A DNA stretch of 64,000 nucleotides from Thuidium tamariscinum (lineage: Eukaryota; Streptophyta; Bryopsida; Hypnales; Thuidiaceae): positions 2,604,001 through 2,668,000 of the forward strand of contig OX344750.2 of NCBI GenBank assembly GCA_947034885.2. The letters are read 5' to 3'. A model generated the notes under the pieces. That model was given only the letters and a program-made list of their open reading frames with translations. It was not told the origin of the DNA and made no database searches. Below are positions 1-12,249 of this stretch, in pieces. The first letter of the stretch is position 1. Every line of letters starts with the position of its first letter. The translations under genes were made by a program, and so were the position numbers.

Positions 1-93
1 TAAAATTCGAGCCAAAATAAAATAAAACTTAAACACCTTGGCAGCAAAGTCACAACCGATCTACTTGCAAAAGCGTACAACACTCCAACTTAC

Positions 94-797
94 CTCGTCT
101 GCTTCATCTCCTGTGATGTTCAGGACAACAAAGCGTACAGGCTCCTCGATTTTGATGGCGGTTGGATCAAATTTAAGATTACTGCGCAACTCGTCCCTTG
201 GACCTAAAAGACCACTCTTCTCCAACACTACCAGGGTAGCTTTCTCCATGTCCATTCCTGTTGTGTTCTTCGAATTTTTTATTTGAGCCACGTCCCTAGG
301 AATCTCCGTTAGACTCTGGTCAGCATCCTCTGTCAGCGGATTTATCCTCTCGATTCCAGAGGATGATTCAAAGTGTTTTGCTTGCCCAAGTTCGCTAAAG
401 CTCTTGAAGTCGAATTGCACCTTCAAGGTGTCGAGTTCCTCATGAATCTCCGTGAATGATTCTCGGTTTTCTGAATGGCTACCTACACTAATGATTCCTT
501 TGGAATCAATATAGGACGATATGTAAGAGACTCTCCTTTTCGTAGCACAGTGAGAAGCTCATCAAAAGCAGGATAGTCCTTAATAAGTACGACTGCTAAC
601 TTACCATCAGAAGCATTAATTTCCAAAACAGAAATTCTTATCCTTCACCAGACCCTTCAATCCTTCACCAATGGCACTGAAACGATCGGCAATGCGCTTG
701 CACTGGTGCTTGTTCACACACACAGTGCTGGACATAGTGCAGACATGCTTAATGGTCTCGAAGGCTTGGCAGACTTGGTGAAGATGGCTCTTCGATC
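94..797 (-). pseudogene. N-terminal fragment of a moss-type protein kinase, frame broken
   Basis: Reading the minus strand from about 786 leftward gives a helical stretch (HQVCQAFETIKHVC, then VNKHQCKRIADRFSAIGE) followed by VLEINASDGKLAVVL, IHEELDTLKVQFDFKS and ATLVVLEKSGLLGP, ending in RSNLKFDPTAIKIEE just before a clean splice donor at 94/93. From memory this is the order of the N-terminal four-helix region and linker that precede the kinase domain in a large bryophyte kinase family resembling plant MLKL proteins. The frame must change near 645 and again near 500, and an in-frame stop lies directly upstream of the helical stretch with no ATG. I therefore read it as a broken copy, although a homopolymer assembly error could explain the first change. 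The kinase domain would lie left of the window. It sits tail-to-head with the intact kinase at 1350-7149. Confidence 0.6.
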
Positions 798-1081
798 ATC
801 TCCCATGCATCATGATCTCAATGAATGAATGCATCTATAATCAACACTTCCAAAAGTTGTAGTATATTCAATCACGCAGTGTCCACAAAATGTACACTAA
901 GAGAATCTTGAACCCTTGAGCATTCAATTTTCACAATAAATACAAACCACGGGAATCTCGAACCCTCTTTCGATTGCGAACAAAACTCAACAAATCAACA
1001 ACAGGAAATATGTTCCCGAAAATACTATAAGGTTGAATGATTTCGCTGTAAGCAACTAGCTCATTCCACAAGAACCCAAAA

Positions 1082-1240
1082 CAACTTGTGTCAAATCCAT
1101 CTTGTGTCGGATCCAACTTGTGTCCATATGAAACAACTTGTGTAGGATCCATCTTGTATTACTATGAAACAGCTTGAGTTGGATCCATCTTGAGGCCAGA
1201 TGAAACAACTTGTATTAGATGCATCTTGGGACCATATGAT
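1082..1240. repeat. Imperfect short tandem repeat downstream of the first kinase
   Basis: Three to four degenerate copies of a unit of about 45 bp, each built around AACTTGTGT, GGATCCATCTTG and CATATGAAACAAC. It lies just past the stop codon of the 1350-7149 kinase, probably in its 3' untranslated or flanking region. The copies differ at many positions, so the array is not recent. Confidence 0.6.
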
Positions 1241-1349
1241 ACTTGGCTCTGTCCCTGTAGAGGCGGGTCATACATGAGGTCGATGCAAAGCCTCCATCTC
1301 TTTCGGTCTTGAGCAAACAGATCTCTTTCTTTGAAAGTTTTCAAGGGGT

Positions 1350-4300
1350 TCAGGTATTCAGCCTCTTCTCCAATTGTAATTTATCAGCTGGTGAATGCTC
1401 TTGAACGTTAGCACACTCACTATGGGCTGTTACGTGATGCCCGTGGAACTTGCGACGCACGATTTGGCGCTCGAAGTCGGGCAAGATCGCCTGCACTTTG
1501 CACTCCCAAAGTTTCTTCACGACCGCCTCGAACGTGGGTCGTTCGGCAGGATTGGTGGCCCAGCACTGCTGAATAAGCTCCAGGAGGGCGTCAGGGACGT
1601 CTGCGCGCAGGAGAGAGGCCAAGGGCGGACGAACCCCAGCCATGATCTTGGCGTACAAGCCCACGCCGTGGTCCGGCTCCTCCTGGAACGGCATCTTGCC
1701 CGTCAAGATCTCAAAGCAAAGCATGCCGAACGAGTAGACGTCCGCGGGCCACTTGTACGCCTCGTTCTCAGTGCTGTTGAACACCTATACAAATGTGGCG
1801 GAAAGGAAGAAAATAATTAGGGGGCCAGTAAATTCACTCGACAATATGTTCAGTCTTTGAGCAATATGACATGATTTTCCAGCAAGTCAAGAAGAAAGTT
1901 TCTCACAATTCGTTTCCCACCATTGTCGGAGGGACTCTAGTTCAACTACAGTTCAATCATTTCGGAGAGCAATGCACGCATGGGAAGGAAAAATTATACA
2001 GCCATGAACTTCACTTGACAATTTTCAAGTCTTTGGGCAATATAACATGATTTTCCAGCAAGTCAAGAAGGACGTTTCTCACGATTCGTTTCCTACAATT
2101 GTCGGAGGGACTCTTAATCTGAAGCAAAGAAAGACTAGAAACTTGCATGATCTATTTTACCAGCATCGTTCACCGAAGACAGTCATCTTGAGTGTCTACA
2201 TGGGTTGAGGATGGTAGCAAAACTATTTGCGGACCAAGTGCAAACACAATTTGACTCCTACGGCTACTAGAATCTGGTGCAATGAGATTGAGCACAAATG
2301 TTCTGCAATTGGATGTCAGACTTTCAAGGAAATAGAGACCAACAAGCTAGTACATTTGTCTCAATTAGATTGTTCACCAAAGATAACCCGTCTGCTGGGT
2401 TGATAATCTTACGAAAGTTTTGTAATGTGCAAAACAAACTTCACCCCTATGGCTACCAGAATGTGTTGGTAAGGGAGGGCGGGAGGGCGGCAGGGACTGT
2501 CGGTAATTCAAGAGATTGCAATTAATTCAAACTCAAACAAACCCCGAGTTCAATGCATAATCCCAATCTTTAAAGAAAGAACCACTTGGGCATCTCATTA
2601 AGGGATGCGGAGAAGAAATGGAAATGTAATATATAATGATGGGCTTACCTCCGGTGCTCTCCAGCCTGTTGTTCCAACCATGGTCGTGTGCACGTATGAA
2701 GATTGGGGTCGGCATTTTGCCAACCCGAAATCTGCAAGCTTCGCCACGTAATTCTCTTGTGTATGTGGCAACACGGCTGACACCGCTGGGTACTGTTGCA
2801 ACAAGCTTGTGTTTGCCGAGTCTGCCTCCTCCTGAAAAAAAATTGCATCAATTTTGGACAAAGGAAAAGAATTTTCTTAGATAATTCCATTACAGAAGCT
2901 CTTGGGAGGTATTAAGTAGTCTAAAGTCAGTAGAATTTTGCTACAAACAAGCTTCCATATGAGCCAAAATTCACAATGAAAGAAGTTAGTTGCCATCTCT
3001 GTCGAAATCAACATTTTTCTATGGAACTCACAGAAGACTTGCAACATTTGCTTGCCTCTTAGAGATCGAAGAAGGTGAGCCACAAGGAATTTGCATGCAG
3101 TCCGTTGATATCATAAATTAAAGGAGACCATTGCAAGTAATTATTACCCTAGTCTCACCTTCTCCTTGTGCACAATACTATACTATACTATACTAACAAA
3201 TTACTACAAAATTATTGACTGAGGAGTGGGCTTACGGAGTCATCCAAATTTCTTGAATTGCGGTTCAGCGATGTAGCCTGCTTGAAGAACCAAGAATATA
3301 TCCTACTACAGAATGATTACCAGAATTCAAAGCTACAAGGTAACTACTAACACCTATTATAGATACTGTTATCGACAAGTGCTACCTTTAAGAATTACTA
3401 ATCCGAGTGCAACATATCTAATCCATTTTGATTATGAAATCGTGGTGCCATCATACTCTATGAAACATTCAATTCGATCATGACACAATCAGGTACTCCA
3501 GCCTTGGACGAATTGTGAGAAATTAAACAGAACATCAATTCAAGTCGGCCGATCACCTCGATGCCCAAAGGCTTGCAGAGGTTGACTAAGATGCTCTTGG
3601 CTTTGAGGTCGCGGTGGAGGATGCCTTGCTCCCGTAGGTACAGCATGGCCTCCCCGATCTGCAGCATGATGTCGATGGCCACGATGGGCGCGAAGGGGTT
3701 GGACCCTTCCGGCAAAACATTCAAACGCGAGTCGATGATGTACCGCAGATCATGGTCCATCAGCTCCATCACCAGCAACCCTGTAAATCAGCCGGCCAAC
3801 CTTCATTACAGACTCTTGGCGAAATTTCAAGAGATTGCCCTACTTTTCTGAGCGTCAAACCCTAAACCTCAGATCTACGCCGCTCCTGAGTTGTTAGAGC
3901 ATTGGTCGAGCACATGGTGGCCTGCAATTTTGGTGCTCTGAAAAAACTCTAGTTTCAGAAATTTGACCAAACATTATCATATGTGAGTGAAGACAACTGA
4001 TAGCATTTGCTTTCCTGATTGTCATACAAGTTAAAGAGTTGCACACAACCACACCGTCTCTGTGAATGTACTAGAAAGTGATATAAGGAGAGTGATAGTC
4101 AGGAGGTTAGAGTGTAAACTCCACTCACCAGTGTCAGACTTGTCAATGTATCCACACCCAATGAGACGCACCACATTGGGATGCTGAACCATTCCCAGAA
4201 TGGCGGCCTCCTCTTCGAACCTGGCTCGGATCGGGCACCGGACGCTCTTCACGGCCACCTATCAACATACTCACCAAATTAAATAGGCAGGATTTCACAA

Positions 4301-7149
4301 GCAGGTGCGCACAACTAAAACACTAAACCCTAAAAACCCTAAAACCCTAAAGACGTCCCAGATTTCAAACAAAGTTTGATATTTCGATAATTGCATTTCT
4401 GTCCAGACCTGCACTTCATGCCAATCGTGGGTGGCGACCATGCCGGAGCTGCCGATGTCCAGATATTCTCGATACTTTAAACTGGGCGACTCGATCTTCG
4501 TAAACGTGTAGGGCAGGTAGGATCCTGCGACGGGCGTTGGCCCGGACAGCTTGATGCTCAAGTACTTGGCGATTTCGTAAGCGCTGGAAGTGCCTCGGTA
4601 GAATGGCTTCCTCTCCTTCTCGGACGCCATCAGCTTCTCCAGCTTGTCGATCAGGTCCGTCAAGTCCTTCTCTTCCAAGTCTCTGCAATCCTCCTGAAGT
4701 CTCGGCGATTCCTGATTCACGCTGTTTTGCCTATCAAATTCACCTGGAATGTGTGGCATAACATTGAATTCCATGTCAAAATGGGAAAATTTTAAGTCCG
4801 GGTACATCATTTGCAATATCTCAATTTCAGATTTTGTTTCAGATTTCATACTTGCAGATTTCAGTGAAATTGGCCCCGTGAAATCAATAGCCTGACTAAA
4901 ATCGACATTAGTCCTACTTTCAATGTTATAGTTGTAAGTATTTGACAGGTTTTTTCTCTTTAACCCTGAAACGTCTCAATCCTTTTTTGAATTTTTGCAC
5001 ATTTTCGCTTATAGCTTTGTACAGATATATCATTTACCAGAATTTAATGAATTTGGTCATTAAGGAAGGTTGTCTTTTCTAGATTCAAGTGTTATATTTG
5101 ATAAATGAGAAGTTCATTGGATGAAACAGTGCCTTGAAGCCCTCTCTGCATCGTCCAAAATATGGACGTCGGAGCGCTTCAGGGGTACATACCATTCTAA
5201 AAAATACGACCATTAAAATCATCATATCAAAGTTCACATTCAATATAAACGGCCTGTTTCTGAACGCCAAAACTGTAAAAAACAAGAGCTCAAGGCTCGC
5301 AAAACTAAGACTAGCGTGAATGTGAGGTTCCAGACGCGTGATTGAAAACCTAGCGCCAATTTCCTGAAATTTCCCCATTTTCATAAATGTGACAAGATTT
5401 CTGCTACAGATCTAAAGCTCCAAAGGAACACGTAGAACAGTACCAATCTCTTGAAACTTCATCTTAAAACTATTAAGAACATGGTGAACGACTTAGATCA
5501 ATTCCCCTGTCTCACATTTCCCCTGCGCGCATGAATTTCCTGAGTCTCTCTCTCTTGTGTGGGTTCCAAAATATGAAGAGAGCTCTAAATCCTATCATTA
5601 AAGTGTAACAAAGCGATTTAACAGTAATTGTCAGTCATTCAAGCCATAAGATTAAAAATAGCCATTGGATTCAAAACAGGTGGAAGAAAGAGTAAGCTTA
5701 CGTTCTCCAAGAATTTGCAAGACCATCCGCCCTCTCTCCTCCGACCACTTGAACGTGGCATCCTTCACTGAGTACCTCCCTTCCTCCTGCAACTTCTGCA
5801 ACGCATGGAACGCGAGCTCCACGAGGTCCATACTCCACTGGCAATTCCGAATAGCAAGAGAAAATTCCGACCACCGCAGCTTATGCTTACTAGGTCTCAC
5901 ATTCACAAGTTCCAGAGCCGACTTGTGCCAGTCCGGATTCCCACACCTCGTCAGGAGATCCGCCACCGAATGGAACCGTCGTGCCAACCCCACCAGCGAC
6001 TCAAAGCAGAAGCTTGCGCTGTTCCGCAAATAGCTCGAGATTTCACCGCCTCCTTCAATCTCCTCAAGGTGCGAGAGGATCTTCCGGTACTTAACGAAGT
6101 TGCGCTGCGCTCTGGGAGCCAAGCTCTCGACGACGTCTTTGCAGAGGCGCTTGAATATTATGACGCAGGGAAGGAGGGACACGAACTTCTGGACCTGATT
6201 CTCACATAAGGTTAGAGAACCTGTTAAGGGCCCCTTGTAGCCGCCCTCCTGGAAATCAGTGTCGGAGAGGTACACTGGGACTCTCCAGGCTTCGGAATCC
6301 TCCCCAACTGGTAGCAAGCAAACAATGTGTAAGATATACAGTCACACGCATCGATCACAAGTTTTTAGTCCGAAATGCCGCAACTTTGTTTATGGAAATC
6401 AATCTGCAAAAGAATGTCAAATTTAACATTTTTTAGATAGGGACGCTTGGAGCCCTTCTGCAGTGTCACTGTAACTAGAAAAATTCGTGTTACAGTGGCC
6501 TGAAAATCATGATGGGTAAGCCTGCATTCAATATTTTGACAGGGAAAGGAGCCTTGATTGATTCATGGAAAGCAAAGTCTCCCCGGCCTTGAAGTTCAAG
6601 AATGTTAGGATTTTCTTGTTGCCATAACCACCGTATATAGCCAACACTCTGCCACCCCCAGTCCATACCTTCGTTCGTTGTTCTGAGCTCCGTGTCCTCC
6701 GTTCGCTGCGCGTGACCCGGATGATCATGAAATTCGTGCGGCTGCGCCTGATCCGCCAACGCTTCCGACAAAAGCACCGCTTGGTAATCCAACATCATGG
6801 AAATCAGTTTACCTCGATCTTGTGTCGCCAGAAACGTCTTGCTATCGTCCGGCTCCTGCTGTTTCCCCTCGAGCTCATGCAACAGCGCATCGTACTCCTC
6901 AATCCGTGACTGGACGGAGTCGTCGATGGAGACGTTGGAGATTGTCAAGTCTGCGATGTAGTCGGTTACCATCCGGATGGCGGTTCTCAGGTAGTAAGAG
7001 CCCAGGGTTTTCCTGCCGGTCTCATCCGGGTTATCCTGCTGGGATCCATGATCATCTGATGAGGATGAGGATGAGGACGAGGACGCTTGGGAGCTTGGGT
7101 TGCTGTATGGGTGAGGTTGTTGAGCATTGGAAGAGCTTGCGCCGTTCAT
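1350..7149 (-). CDS. Serine/threonine-type protein kinase with long N-terminal region, 7 exons
   Basis: My model is exons 7149-6813, 6307-5702, 4743-4409, 4258-4129, 3780-3557, 2831-2649 and 1784-1350, all with GT-AG borders and matching phases, 749 residues. Residues 1-400 are a Ser-rich start and a helical region with charged coiled-coil-like segments, without a recognised enzyme motif. The kinase domain runs from about 400 to 700: a shortened glycine loop (DIGSSGMV), VAVK with Lys430, RFEEEAAIL with the helix-C Glu, HRDLKAKSIL (525-534), DFG (578-580), WRAPEVF and DVYSFGMLCFEILTG. The catalytic-loop Asn that normally follows HRDLKxx is Ser532, so metal binding may be weak. Start is the ATG at 7149, followed by an unbroken frame. 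Likely a cytosolic signalling kinase of the same family as the other kinases in this window. The exon 1 donor is the least certain junction. Confidence 0.82.
1833..2115. repeat. Direct repeat of about 107 bp inside a kinase intron
   Basis: Positions 1833-1939 and 2011-2115 are two direct copies sharing a nearly unchanged core (ATGATTTTCCAGCAAGTCAA, then TTGTCGGAGGGACTCT). Both lie in the sixth intron of the 1350-7149 kinase. A weaker second duplicated block follows (around 2220-2290 and 2400-2470, sharing GGCTAC(T/C)AGAAT), so this intron seems to have grown by local duplication. Confidence 0.7.
4323..4351. promoter_or_regulatory. Telobox-like cluster in a kinase intron
   Basis: Three consecutive (A)AACCCTAA units separated by one or two A residues, in the intron between exons 3 and 4 of the kinase. 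AAACCCTAA is the plant telobox and also the plant telomere unit. Whether this is a regulatory site or a short interstitial telomere scar cannot be told. A single further telobox lies near 3858. Confidence 0.45.
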
Positions 7150-9175
7150 CTCGTTTGACGCTGTTGCAGTGGGTTACGAAATGCATCAGCAATGGGCAAG
7201 TACAGGAAGCTAGTAATAGATACAAATGTTGAATCTTAATAGTATACAATTACATCAAGTGCTCGAAAAAATCCGGATTTGTAGTTTCATTAGCTCTGAA
7301 TTTTAGTGCCAGTAACATCAGTCAGTTCAATCCCAGGTTCAAATCAGAGTTAGCTCAATTTTAAGTGATGCACGCTTCATATTTGCAAGAGCTATTATCA
7401 TTGCAACTTATCATTACCAGGCTAGTATCACTTGAATTGGTGGACATAACTATCTCTACACTAGTTTGGAAATCCATATAACGTATATGACACACCAACT
7501 GACCTCCCGTGACGCTGTGACCTAATTCTAAGATTTGATTTTTAGGGTCCAAAATTGACTATTATATTATGGTCTGTCTTACCATTTGAATTGAAACATG
7601 CTGAATGATCCCACTAAAAGTCCTTATGATCGTCCAAGTTACAAACATACAGATTCAAAGCTACACTAATTGTCCTGATAGTGCGTGTGGCAGTAATTTA
7701 GTAAAGTCACCCTGTTTTGAATTATTGGTGCATGTTGAAATATTCATGTATTGTAATAACTTTTCTTTTTTTAAGTTTGTGGTGACAGTAAATTTAGGTG
7801 AACATCAAAACAGATTCTATCAGGTCTAACGTACAACAAAGAGTTGAATTCATTCCAATGTTTGCAACCATGATAAGATTCATCAGGTCTGTTGATTATT
7901 GCAAGGAGAGCTTGACTGATTGCTGTAGTTCATACGCATTGGTCGCAGTTTCCAAAGGATACAGCCAGACACCACAAACCAAGCTTCTACGAGGTAAAAA
8001 GCACCCACATCCAAAGATTCGAAGTAAAAAATACCTTCATTTGGTTCTGAAGATCTCGATCCATCAGTTTCCACAGACTCAGCACCTGCAATCACCAAAA
8101 CTTCAAAGCTCAAAACTCAAATAGGTTTGTTCAAAGCCGGCAGACAGATAACACTGCATAACAGTGAACTTCCCGTCACCAACACAAAACAAACAGAGGA
8201 AAACTGAAATAAACAAGTTGACTTCCATTTTCGTGAACAATGCAGAGATTGCAAATATGATCAGACGATGTACTAATGGACATGTTGTGAAAACATTGTT
8301 GTCAATCCACATCAACAAGGTAAAGGATACAAAAACTAATATGGATCTAACCTTATCTCCTTTACTGACCCTTCTTACGAAGATTATTAAGCACACATCG
8401 GATAAGCTCAACGGGAAGTACATCCATGCTCATAGATTGTGACTTCTTTCCTTCAACTGGTTAAGTGGAATTTCAAAACCACGTTTTCATTTAACTTAGA
8501 GCGCATGAAAGTTCCAAGAAAAGGTCGAGTCCCTAACTTAGAGCGCTAGAAATTCTTCTTTATGGAGAGAAAACACATAATCTACTCTTGTCAAAACCAA
8601 AGGTGCATACCAATGTTAGGCGGGTATCTAGACATATGAAACTGCTGGGAACATTGCAATGCAACAGCAGTTTCCGCAATGTCCATTTCAGATACATTCA
8701 AACAATACCCGCCCAACACTAGTGCATACTACACACTGTACGCTAGTTTAAGCTAATATCAAAAAAGCACAAAATAGCAGAGGTTAGGCATTCATCACCA
8801 GTCGAAGGTGAGGAGCTGCACTAGGAGACACACTGCACTACGACCAGTGGACTATTACCTAGCTCGTGCTAGTCCCAACCGCCCCAAATCATATACCTTA
8901 CATTGATTGACAAACTAACTAAAGCAATAAAGGTTCATTTGCAGTCAGGGGTTTCATCTAGACCCCGTAGCCAACATCCCATGGCCGGGGTAGTGACCTT
9001 AGAAATAACCATTTGCATGCATCCCACTTGAGAATGGATATACAAGAAAAAATTGCTTACTACGGATGGAAGAATAGACCTTAATTGGTATATGATACTC
9101 AATATCTTCAAGAAGGAAACATCCAAGCAATGAATCAAGGCGATGACTCAGATATATCCCTCCAATTTGTTTTTA
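7150..9175. other. Intergenic region between two minus-strand kinases
   Basis: No convincing gene. The part next to 7149 should hold the leader and promoter of the first kinase. On the minus strand, 8085-8035 is a 51-bp open stretch with a good acceptor and donor (LSLWKLMDRDLQNQMK in one frame). It could be a downstream exon or untranslated exon of the 9176-10597 kinase, but I cannot connect it with confidence. The remaining open frames look like chance. A hairpin lies at 8615-8717. Confidence 0.5.
8615..8717. repeat. Short two-step hairpin
   Basis: The outer stem 8615-8627 pairs with 8705-8717 (GTTAGGCGGGTAT against ATACCCGCCCAAC, one mismatch). An inner perfect 10-bp stem 8638-8647 pairs with 8665-8674 (GAAACTGCTG / CAGCAGTTTC). 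The size fits a tiny non-autonomous element or a small-RNA precursor; there is no clear target duplication. Confidence 0.45.
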
Positions 9176-10597
9176 TCACAAGACGACGTATTCTGAACAT
9201 TTAAAGCCAAAAAACAGTTCTAGTATTATACCTTCGATTAAAAGGGTTGACTGAAAAGCTTTCAAAGCTGTGCAAATGTCACTAAAGGTAGGTCTGCACC
9301 AAGGATCACGTTGCACGCTTGAAAATATTAGGAATTGGAGATCGTTAGGACAAGTAGAAGGCAGTTGCGGTCTAAAACCATGCATCCTTTGCTCTCGTAA
9401 CTGGTTCAAGCTCAAATTTGGATACACTAGCTTCCCACCTAAGATTTGTGAACAAATTAAACCAAAGCTGTAGACATCAGCCATGGCCAATCTGCTCTTT
9501 GCAAAAGTAACAGAGCTTTCAACTTCTTCAGCTTCATCTGTATCTGAATCTGTGAAGGGGTCATCTGAATCCTCACTTACAGGACCGAGTAATTTTGTAA
9601 ATAGTTCAGGTGCTTTCCAAATAAGTATCTCAAAGTGCTGCCTGTGTTTCGAAACCAATTTGATCCTCTTCTTGGTTTCAAGAAGACCGAAATCAACAAG
9701 CTTGACAATCCCACCATAGTCAACTAATACATTCTTTGGTTTCAAATCTCCATGGACGATCCCATTATCATGCAAGTACTCTACGCCAGTCGCAATCTGT
9801 AATATGATGTCCAACGCCTCAGAGAGTGTCACAGGAACTGTAAGTTCATTCTCGGGCATTTTCATACGACCTATACCAGCTCCGGCGATCTCCCTTCCCT
9901 TGGCCTTACTTGACATCAAGATTCTGGTCTCATCTATGTTCAAGACTCTTGAGTGAAGATCAGTACTAGAACCAGTTCGGTTCCCTTTTCCTTGCGCATC
10001 TATCCTCTTTTGTATAAAATTCTGAAGATCGTCATCCACGTACTGCAGGAGAAGAGAACAGCTACTCTTTCCAACTGTGTAATGAGAGCACATTACTATG
10101 TTTGGATGCTCAAGATCAAGCAAAGCAATTGCTTCTTTTTCAAAGACATTGTGGTGCACTGATCCAAGGGGAAAATCTTTCCTGACATACTTCCTTCCAT
10201 TCCATGTTGTCTCGTACAGAAACCCGGACAGGCCTTCTCCTAAACGGCGCACGCTTGGTAAATCCTTTGACTCTAACCTCCGTTGCTGCCAATTAGAAGA
10301 CTCTCCTTGATGGGAATTCCTCTGCGAAGAGGAACCCCTCGAGAATTGCATATCTCCAAGATCAATACTGGGTGTGAGACTAAGGAATCTGTAAGGGCAA
10401 AGAGCAAGTTTGAACACACGAGCCCCTGCATCACACAAGGAACACCCCATTAAATTGAATAAACCCTTAGATTGATTAATCATAAGATGATATACATTAG
10501 ATTCATGTAGTTCCCTTAATGACTTAATATTGCCATAAAGAATATGGTGATGACTTTGCATGATGTTAGTATCACTGACATTACCTTTATTATTCAT
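9176..10597 (-). CDS. Protein kinase with HGD catalytic loop and acidic insert
   Basis: A long single frame of 473 codons from the ATG at 10597; a stop lies just upstream in frame, although that position (ATAG before TTGGCAATG) could also be a splice acceptor. The kinase domain begins near residue 118: LGEGLSGFLYETTW, RKYVRKDF with the VAIK-type Lys near 140, FEKEAIALLDLEHPNIV, then a long insert before LSEALDIILQIATGVEYLH. The catalytic loop is HGDLKPKNVLVD (282-293), so the usual HRD Arg is Gly while Asp and Asn remain. DFG is kept at 302-304, then IWKAPELF. A very acidic stretch (EDSDDPFTDSDTDEAEE) separates the APE motif from DVYSFGLICSQILGG. A GT at the end of the conserved part (after STLLIE) suggests a possible extra 3' exon, so the last 15 or so residues are uncertain. 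Same family as the kinase at 22616. Confidence 0.75.
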   Translation of the reverse strand: MNNKGNVSDTNIMQSHHHILYGNIKSLRELHESNVYHLMINQSKGLFNLMGCSLCDAGARVFKLALCPYRFLSLTPSIDLGDMQFSRGSSSQRNSHQGESSNWQQRRLESKDLPSVRRLGEGLSGFLYETTWNGRKYVRKDFPLGSVHHNVFEKEAIALLDLEHPNIVMCSHYTVGKSSCSLLLQYVDDDLQNFIQKRIDAQGKGNRTGSSTDLHSRVLNIDETRILMSSKAKGREIAGAGIGRMKMPENELTVPVTLSEALDIILQIATGVEYLHDNGIVHGDLKPKNVLVDYGGIVKLVDFGLLETKKRIKLVSKHRQHFEILIWKAPELFTKLLGPVSEDSDDPFTDSDTDEAEEVESSVTFAKSRLAMADVYSFGLICSQILGGKLVYPNLSLNQLREQRMHGFRPQLPSTCPNDLQFLIFSSVQRDPWCRPTFSDICTALKAFQSTLLIEGIILELFFGFKCSEYVVL

Positions 10598-12249
10598 TGC
10601 CAACTATTAAGTGAACATTAACTTGAGAATAATTTGTCTTGGATTAATAGTAACTCTTAAACAACCAACGTGACCTCTCGGAGCATTTGGGGTAAAAACA
10701 AAATTTGTTAAGATACAGACCCATGTCTACACTTACCTCTAGTTTCATTGGCACGATGAATCATTTAAAACTTACCAGTATCAAGTGACATATGAGTGGT
10801 TTCAAAATTGGATTGTAACAAGAAATTTGCCATTCATATACTCCTCAATTTTTTTCTCAATATTATGGTTATTGAGCAATAACATCAATATCTGATGACC
10901 TCCTTTGAATAAAAGGAAAATTCAATGATTTACTCCATCAAGGAGAAAGTTATGATTCTGGCTTCACTTTGATATGAACTCTAACTTCAAAGATTAAATT
11001 TTATAAAAAATTGACATCAACGAGGAGAAAATGACGCTCAAAAGTATGTAGAACTGCAAAAAAATGATGGACGATTAAGGCTTGAATAACATTGAAAATC
11101 TCATAGAATCTCATTAGAAATGTGTTACCTTCTTTAGTTCTGCCATCCACTTCTTGAAGTGCAGATGACCACTTTTACACCTTCCAAACACGATTTGCTC
11201 TCAGATTCCTAGCCTGAACACCAGTCATTCGTGTCCTAACCTGGTCGACCTCTAAACGATCGCAATTCATCAATAAAGGTAATCATACATCTGCAAAACA
11301 AAAATAACAACATTCATCAAAAAAAGTATGGATATCAGGGCTAAAAGTAGAGACTGCAAGAAATAAGAAATGCAAAATCACTTAGCCACAACCCTGGCAG
11401 CCTGTGCGCATGCTTTCCCAAGGACTCTCTTGGTTGTCGAAAGACTTAGCCTCCAAACGAGTTTCTATATATTGAAATCTACGCAGTCTAAGAAAATCAA
11501 AGACACAATCCTATCTGCAAACGCGAGTGCATAGAAGGACAGTCCTAAGTTACTTCCTTATCTCAACTTTTCCTCATCACCCTAAGCCCTAAACTCCTCG
11601 ATGCAAGCGGGCGCGACGGCTAAGCTTGAGCATGACGAAACAAACTTCTTCATTGGCAAACTGTAGCATTCTGAAATAGCGTGTCTCTCCACTCTACTTG
11701 GCATGAAAAATGAAATCTATAATGTCGCTAGAGGTTAATTTGCCTGGCCGCAAAGCAGACAGAAGCAGAATGCTACCGAAGCACACAGAACACCCTCAGA
11801 CTATGCTTGAAAAATCACTACCGTCAACGAGTACTGTACACTGAGAAAAGCACAAGTCAGGTACGCACACGTCAAGATTTCGACATTGAGAAACCCCGAA
11901 AATTGTCTCCATATCCGCGACAATCAACTTCAAATGCCACCACCTTCGAAAAGTCCAGGTGATCGAGATCGACCAGAAGGATTCGCAGAGAGATGAGAAG
12001 CTCAGGTAGTTAATTTCGGCATTCCAAAACGACACGCTAGGGTTTGAAGTACTCTCCACCGGCATGCTTTACCTGCACGGCGGGATTCCAGGTACTGTTT
12101 CTCAAGGGCGTCTCCGCCGGTGCAAGGAGATCAAGAACCCGCAGCTAAGTTAATTAGGTGCTAAGCTTACTCTACTCGCATGCTTGGACGGCTGGTGGAT
12201 CTCAAGAACGAGCTTCATGGTCAAGTCCATGTCGCACCATCCATATGCT
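10598..12249. other. Probable leader and promoter region of the HGD kinase
   Basis: No gene that I can support. A minus-strand frame of 89 codons starts at the ATG at 12065 in a GC-richer stretch that looks like a leader or first exon, but the peptide matches nothing I know. A possible reading is a 5' untranslated exon near 12065-11880 spliced to the exon starting near 10600. A telobox-like run lies near 11580-11595. Confidence 0.4.
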
